NCBI GenBank assembly: GCA_028280195.1
Contig: JANQMH010000033.1
Span: 51,689-115,688, forward strand
Direction of reading: 5' to 3'
Source: Exilibacterium sp.
Lineage (GTDB): Bacteria; Pseudomonadota; Gammaproteobacteria; Pseudomonadales; Cellvibrionaceae
DNA length: 64,000 bases
Below the pieces are notes generated by a model, which saw only the letters and a program-made list of their open reading frames with translations, had not been told where the DNA came from and ran no database searches. The position numbers and the translations under genes are program-made. Shown here piece after piece: positions 61,792 to 64,000 of this stretch. Within the stretch, counting starts at the first letter, position 1, and each line of letters starts with the position of its first letter.

Positions 61792-62655
61792 GTGAGGCAG
61801 TTCTCTATCTTGCTGCGCCAACCCGTTTACTGCCTGAGTTTGCTGATTCTGTCTAGTGTGTTGCTGGTCGCTCTGGCAGGTAGTTTTTATACACCTTATA
61901 ACCCGCTGGCGCTGGATATTAACGCGCGCTTGAATCCGCCTTCGGCCAGCCACTGGCTCGGCACCGACCACTTCGGCCGCGACCTGTTGAGCCGGCTGAT
62001 GTCGGGCGCTACCGTCAGTATCAGGGTCAGTCTGCTCACCGTCGGCATTGCCCTGCTGTTCGGCACCGTGGCGGGCGCGTTCTCCGGGTTTTACGGCGGC
62101 TGGTTAGACCGGGCGATCATGGCGGTGGCCGATGCATTCCTGGCGATGCCGGCTATCTTGCTGGCGCTGATACTCACTGTGGTTATCGGACCGGGGGAGT
62201 TCGGTGTCATCACCGCACTGGGTATGGCTTATACCCCGTATTTCATTCGCGTAGTGCGCAGTACCGTACTGTCAATCCGCACCAGAGAGTTTATTGAAGT
62301 GTCGCATGTGATGGGCAATGGCTCGCTCTATACAATATTCAGGCATGTGATACCAAATGCCCTGGGGCCGCTGATCATTACCGGCTCGGCTTTTTTTGCC
62401 CACAGTCTGTTGTCGGAGAGTGCACTGAGTTTCCTGGGGCTGGGGGTGCCGCCGCCCCACCCGACCTGGGGCGGCATCCTGGCCGACAGCCGCCAGTACA
62501 TTATGGAGGCGCCCTGGCTGTGCATTTTCCCCGGGCTGGCGATAGCCATTACACTGTTGGGCGTCAATCTCTTTGGCGATGCACTGCGGGATGTTTTTGA
62601 CCCGCGCACCGGCTATCGGGTCGAGCCGCAAAACGTCGAGGAGCGAAAAGCCTGA
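61792..62655 (+). CDS. peptide ABC importer permease (DppC type)
   Basis: Permease of 287 residues. The N-terminal OppC helix (LLILSSVLLVALAGSFYTPY) and the conserved LNPPSASHWLGTDHFGRDLL, which begins the DppC core, identify it. The EAA loop is VRSTVLSIRTREFIEVSHVM, and the C-terminal GVPPPHPTWGGILADSR is typical. GTG 61792 starts 10 bases after the DppB stop. It pairs with DppB and is driven by the fused ATPase that follows. Confidence 0.93.
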   Translation: MRQFSILLRQPVYCLSLLILSSVLLVALAGSFYTPYNPLALDINARLNPPSASHWLGTDHFGRDLLSRLMSGATVSIRVSLLTVGIALLFGTVAGAFSGFYGGWLDRAIMAVADAFLAMPAILLALILTVVIGPGEFGVITALGMAYTPYFIRVVRSTVLSIRTREFIEVSHVMGNGSLYTIFRHVIPNALGPLIITGSAFFAHSLLSESALSFLGLGVPPPHPTWGGILADSRQYIMEAPWLCIFPGLAIAITLLGVNLFGDALRDVFDPRTGYRVEPQNVEERKA

Positions 62656-62671
62656 GCTTTGAGTCATTCCC

Positions 62672-64000
62672 ATGCCGACATTACTACAGATACGTAAACT
62701 ATGCCTGCACGGCGCCGGTATCGGCGATCGGCCCCATCTCGTCTCGGATATAAACCTGGATATCGACAGCGGTGATGTGTTTGCACTGGTGGGCGAATCC
62801 GGGTCCGGCAAAACCCTGATCGCCAAATCCATTCTCGGTCTGCTGCCGCCGAGTTGTGCTATTCACAGCGGTGAGATCCTGTTCGAGGGCACCAACCTTC
62901 AGGCCTTGAGCGCCAGGGCGATGCGACATGTCCGTGGCCGCGCTATCGGCATGATATTCCAGGAGCCGTTGACATCGCTGAATCCCGCCTTGACGATCGG
63001 CTGCCAGGTAAAAGAGGCGATGGCGTTTCACCAGCACCGGGACAGTGAGGAGATTCACGAACTGGCCGTAGCCATGCTGGAGAAGGTAAGTATTGATGAC
63101 CCTGAACGGGCACTGGAAAAATACCCGCACCAGTTCTCTGGCGGCATGCGCCAGCGCATTATGCTGGCTTCTGTGATGCTACTGCGGCCCAGGCTGTTGA
63201 TCGCGGATGAGCCGACTACGGCGCTGGATGTGATTATCCAACGCGACGTTCTCGCGCTGATGCTGGAGCTTGCGCAGGAGGCCAATACGGCTGTTTTATT
63301 GATAACGCACGACCTCGGGCTTGTGGCGCACTATGCCAACAAGGTCAGCGTGTTGCAAAACGGTGAGATAGTCGAGGCGGGCGCCGTGGAGCAGGTACTG
63401 TCGAAACCCCGGCATGTCTATACAAGGCGCCTGCTGAATGCTTCGCCCGCGGGGCGCCTCGAGGCAGCTGCCCCGGATCGGCATGGTGCCGAACTGCCGG
63501 CGCCGAAACCGCTGTTCGAGATTAACAGCCTGACCGTGGCCTTTGATCTGCCGAGAAGTTGGCCCTGGTCGAAAGCGATCCGGTATCGGGCCGTCAATGA
63601 CCTGGATCTCGCCATTGCCGAGGGTGAAACACTCGCGGTAATCGGTGAGTCCGGGTCGGGGAAGACCACCCTGGGCAGGACACTGGTCAACCTGCAGGAA
63701 GCGACAGCCGGCAGTGTTTTATTTGATGGCCGGGATATACGCCATCTCGACGCAGCGGCGCGGCAGCGCTACCGCCGCGATGTACAAATCGTCTTCCAGG
63801 ACCCCTATTCCTCCCTCGACCCGAGAATGCGGGTAGCGGCCATAGTCGGCGAGGGCTTGAGACATGTTAAAGGCCTCAGTCGTGAGGAAAAGTCGGAAAA
63901 CATACGCAATGTGTTATCCGAAGACGGTCTGGACCCCATGCTCGGCCGGCGCTTTCCCCATCAGCTTTCCGGCGGGCTGCGACAGAGGGTCAGTATTGCC
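62672..64000 (+). CDS. peptide ABC importer ATPase with two fused domains, partial
   Basis: It runs off the window end, with 443 codons visible. The first ATPase domain has Walker A GESGSGKTLIAK, signature FSGGMRQRI, Walker B LLIADEPTTALDV and LLITHD. After a DppD/OppD-type C-terminal extension (HVYTRRLLNASPAGRLEAAA), a second domain has Walker A GESGSGKTTLGR, FQDPYSSLDPRM and signature LSGGLRQRVSIA just before the edge. This is the GsiA-style fusion of DppD and DppF in one chain. ATG 62672 lies 17 bases after the DppC stop. It powers the DppB/DppC channel. Confidence 0.92.
   Translation, partial: MPTLLQIRKLCLHGAGIGDRPHLVSDINLDIDSGDVFALVGESGSGKTLIAKSILGLLPPSCAIHSGEILFEGTNLQALSARAMRHVRGRAIGMIFQEPLTSLNPALTIGCQVKEAMAFHQHRDSEEIHELAVAMLEKVSIDDPERALEKYPHQFSGGMRQRIMLASVMLLRPRLLIADEPTTALDVIIQRDVLALMLELAQEANTAVLLITHDLGLVAHYANKVSVLQNGEIVEAGAVEQVLSKPRHVYTRRLLNASPAGRLEAAAPDRHGAELPAPKPLFEINSLTVAFDLPRSWPWSKAIRYRAVNDLDLAIAEGETLAVIGESGSGKTTLGRTLVNLQEATAGSVLFDGRDIRHLDAAARQRYRRDVQIVFQDPYSSLDPRMRVAAIVGEGLRHVKGLSREEKSENIRNVLSEDGLDPMLGRRFPHQLSGGLRQRVSIA

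Overview
The window looks like chromosomal DNA of a Gram-negative, TonB-rich bacterium, most likely a gammaproteobacterium. The evidence is a FagA-like protein, a PepSY/DUF3649/DUF3325 iron module, an imelysin/di-haem operon, Fur boxes and at least five full-length TonB-dependent receptors (TBDRs). Placement near the marine Cellvibrionales/Spongiibacterales or pseudomonads is inference. Base composition is a mosaic: most of the right half is GC-rich, about 18.6-21.7 kb is clearly AT-richer, and the peptide cluster at 6.5-11 kb is intermediate.

Layout. 0-1.6 kb: a Fur-linked gene behind a 53-bp perfect palindrome, a tRNA-Arg(ACG) with its own promoter and terminator, and a decayed IS481-type element with intact ends. 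1.7-6.4 kb: MacA/MacB-type efflux and a PvdE/SyrD-type peptide exporter. 6.5-10.8 kb: a lasso-peptide cluster with a ParB-like gene, two precursor genes, a fused RRE/protease (B) and a lasso cyclase (C). 10.8-18.6 kb: two inverted copies of a TBDR plus ABC-transporter module. The left copy keeps the receptor and only scraps of the transporter; the right copy keeps the transporter and an internally deleted receptor. 18.6-22.7 kb: an orphan Phd/YefM antitoxin and a cytochrome P450 between two LuxR-type regulators. 22.7-32.9 kb: a penicillin-acylase-family enzyme and an alpha/beta hydrolase, a TetR regulator, an SCP2-VOC fusion, an MFS carrier and a TBDR, tied together by three copies of a GTGTAC-N3-GTACAC operator. 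33.2-46.6 kb: two FecI/FecR/TBDR surface-signalling sets, a further Fur-box TBDR and a TonB gene. 47-55.9 kb: iron-related PepSY operon, imelysin operon, FagA-like gene and a paralogue of the first gene of the window. 55.9-64 kb: an esterase, an amidase and a dipeptide/oligopeptide ABC importer that runs off the end.

How it may work together. Iron limitation, through Fur and ECF sigma factors, probably drives most of 36-56 kb and the first gene. The lasso cluster would make two peptides with the same leader and a similar nine-residue ring; the adjacent PvdE-like and MacAB-like transporters are candidate exporters. The TetR-linked block looks like a catabolic or detoxification unit that takes up a substrate through an outer-membrane receptor and hydrolyses it, but the substrate cannot be read from the sequence. 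Bases 1-170 contain no gene I can support.
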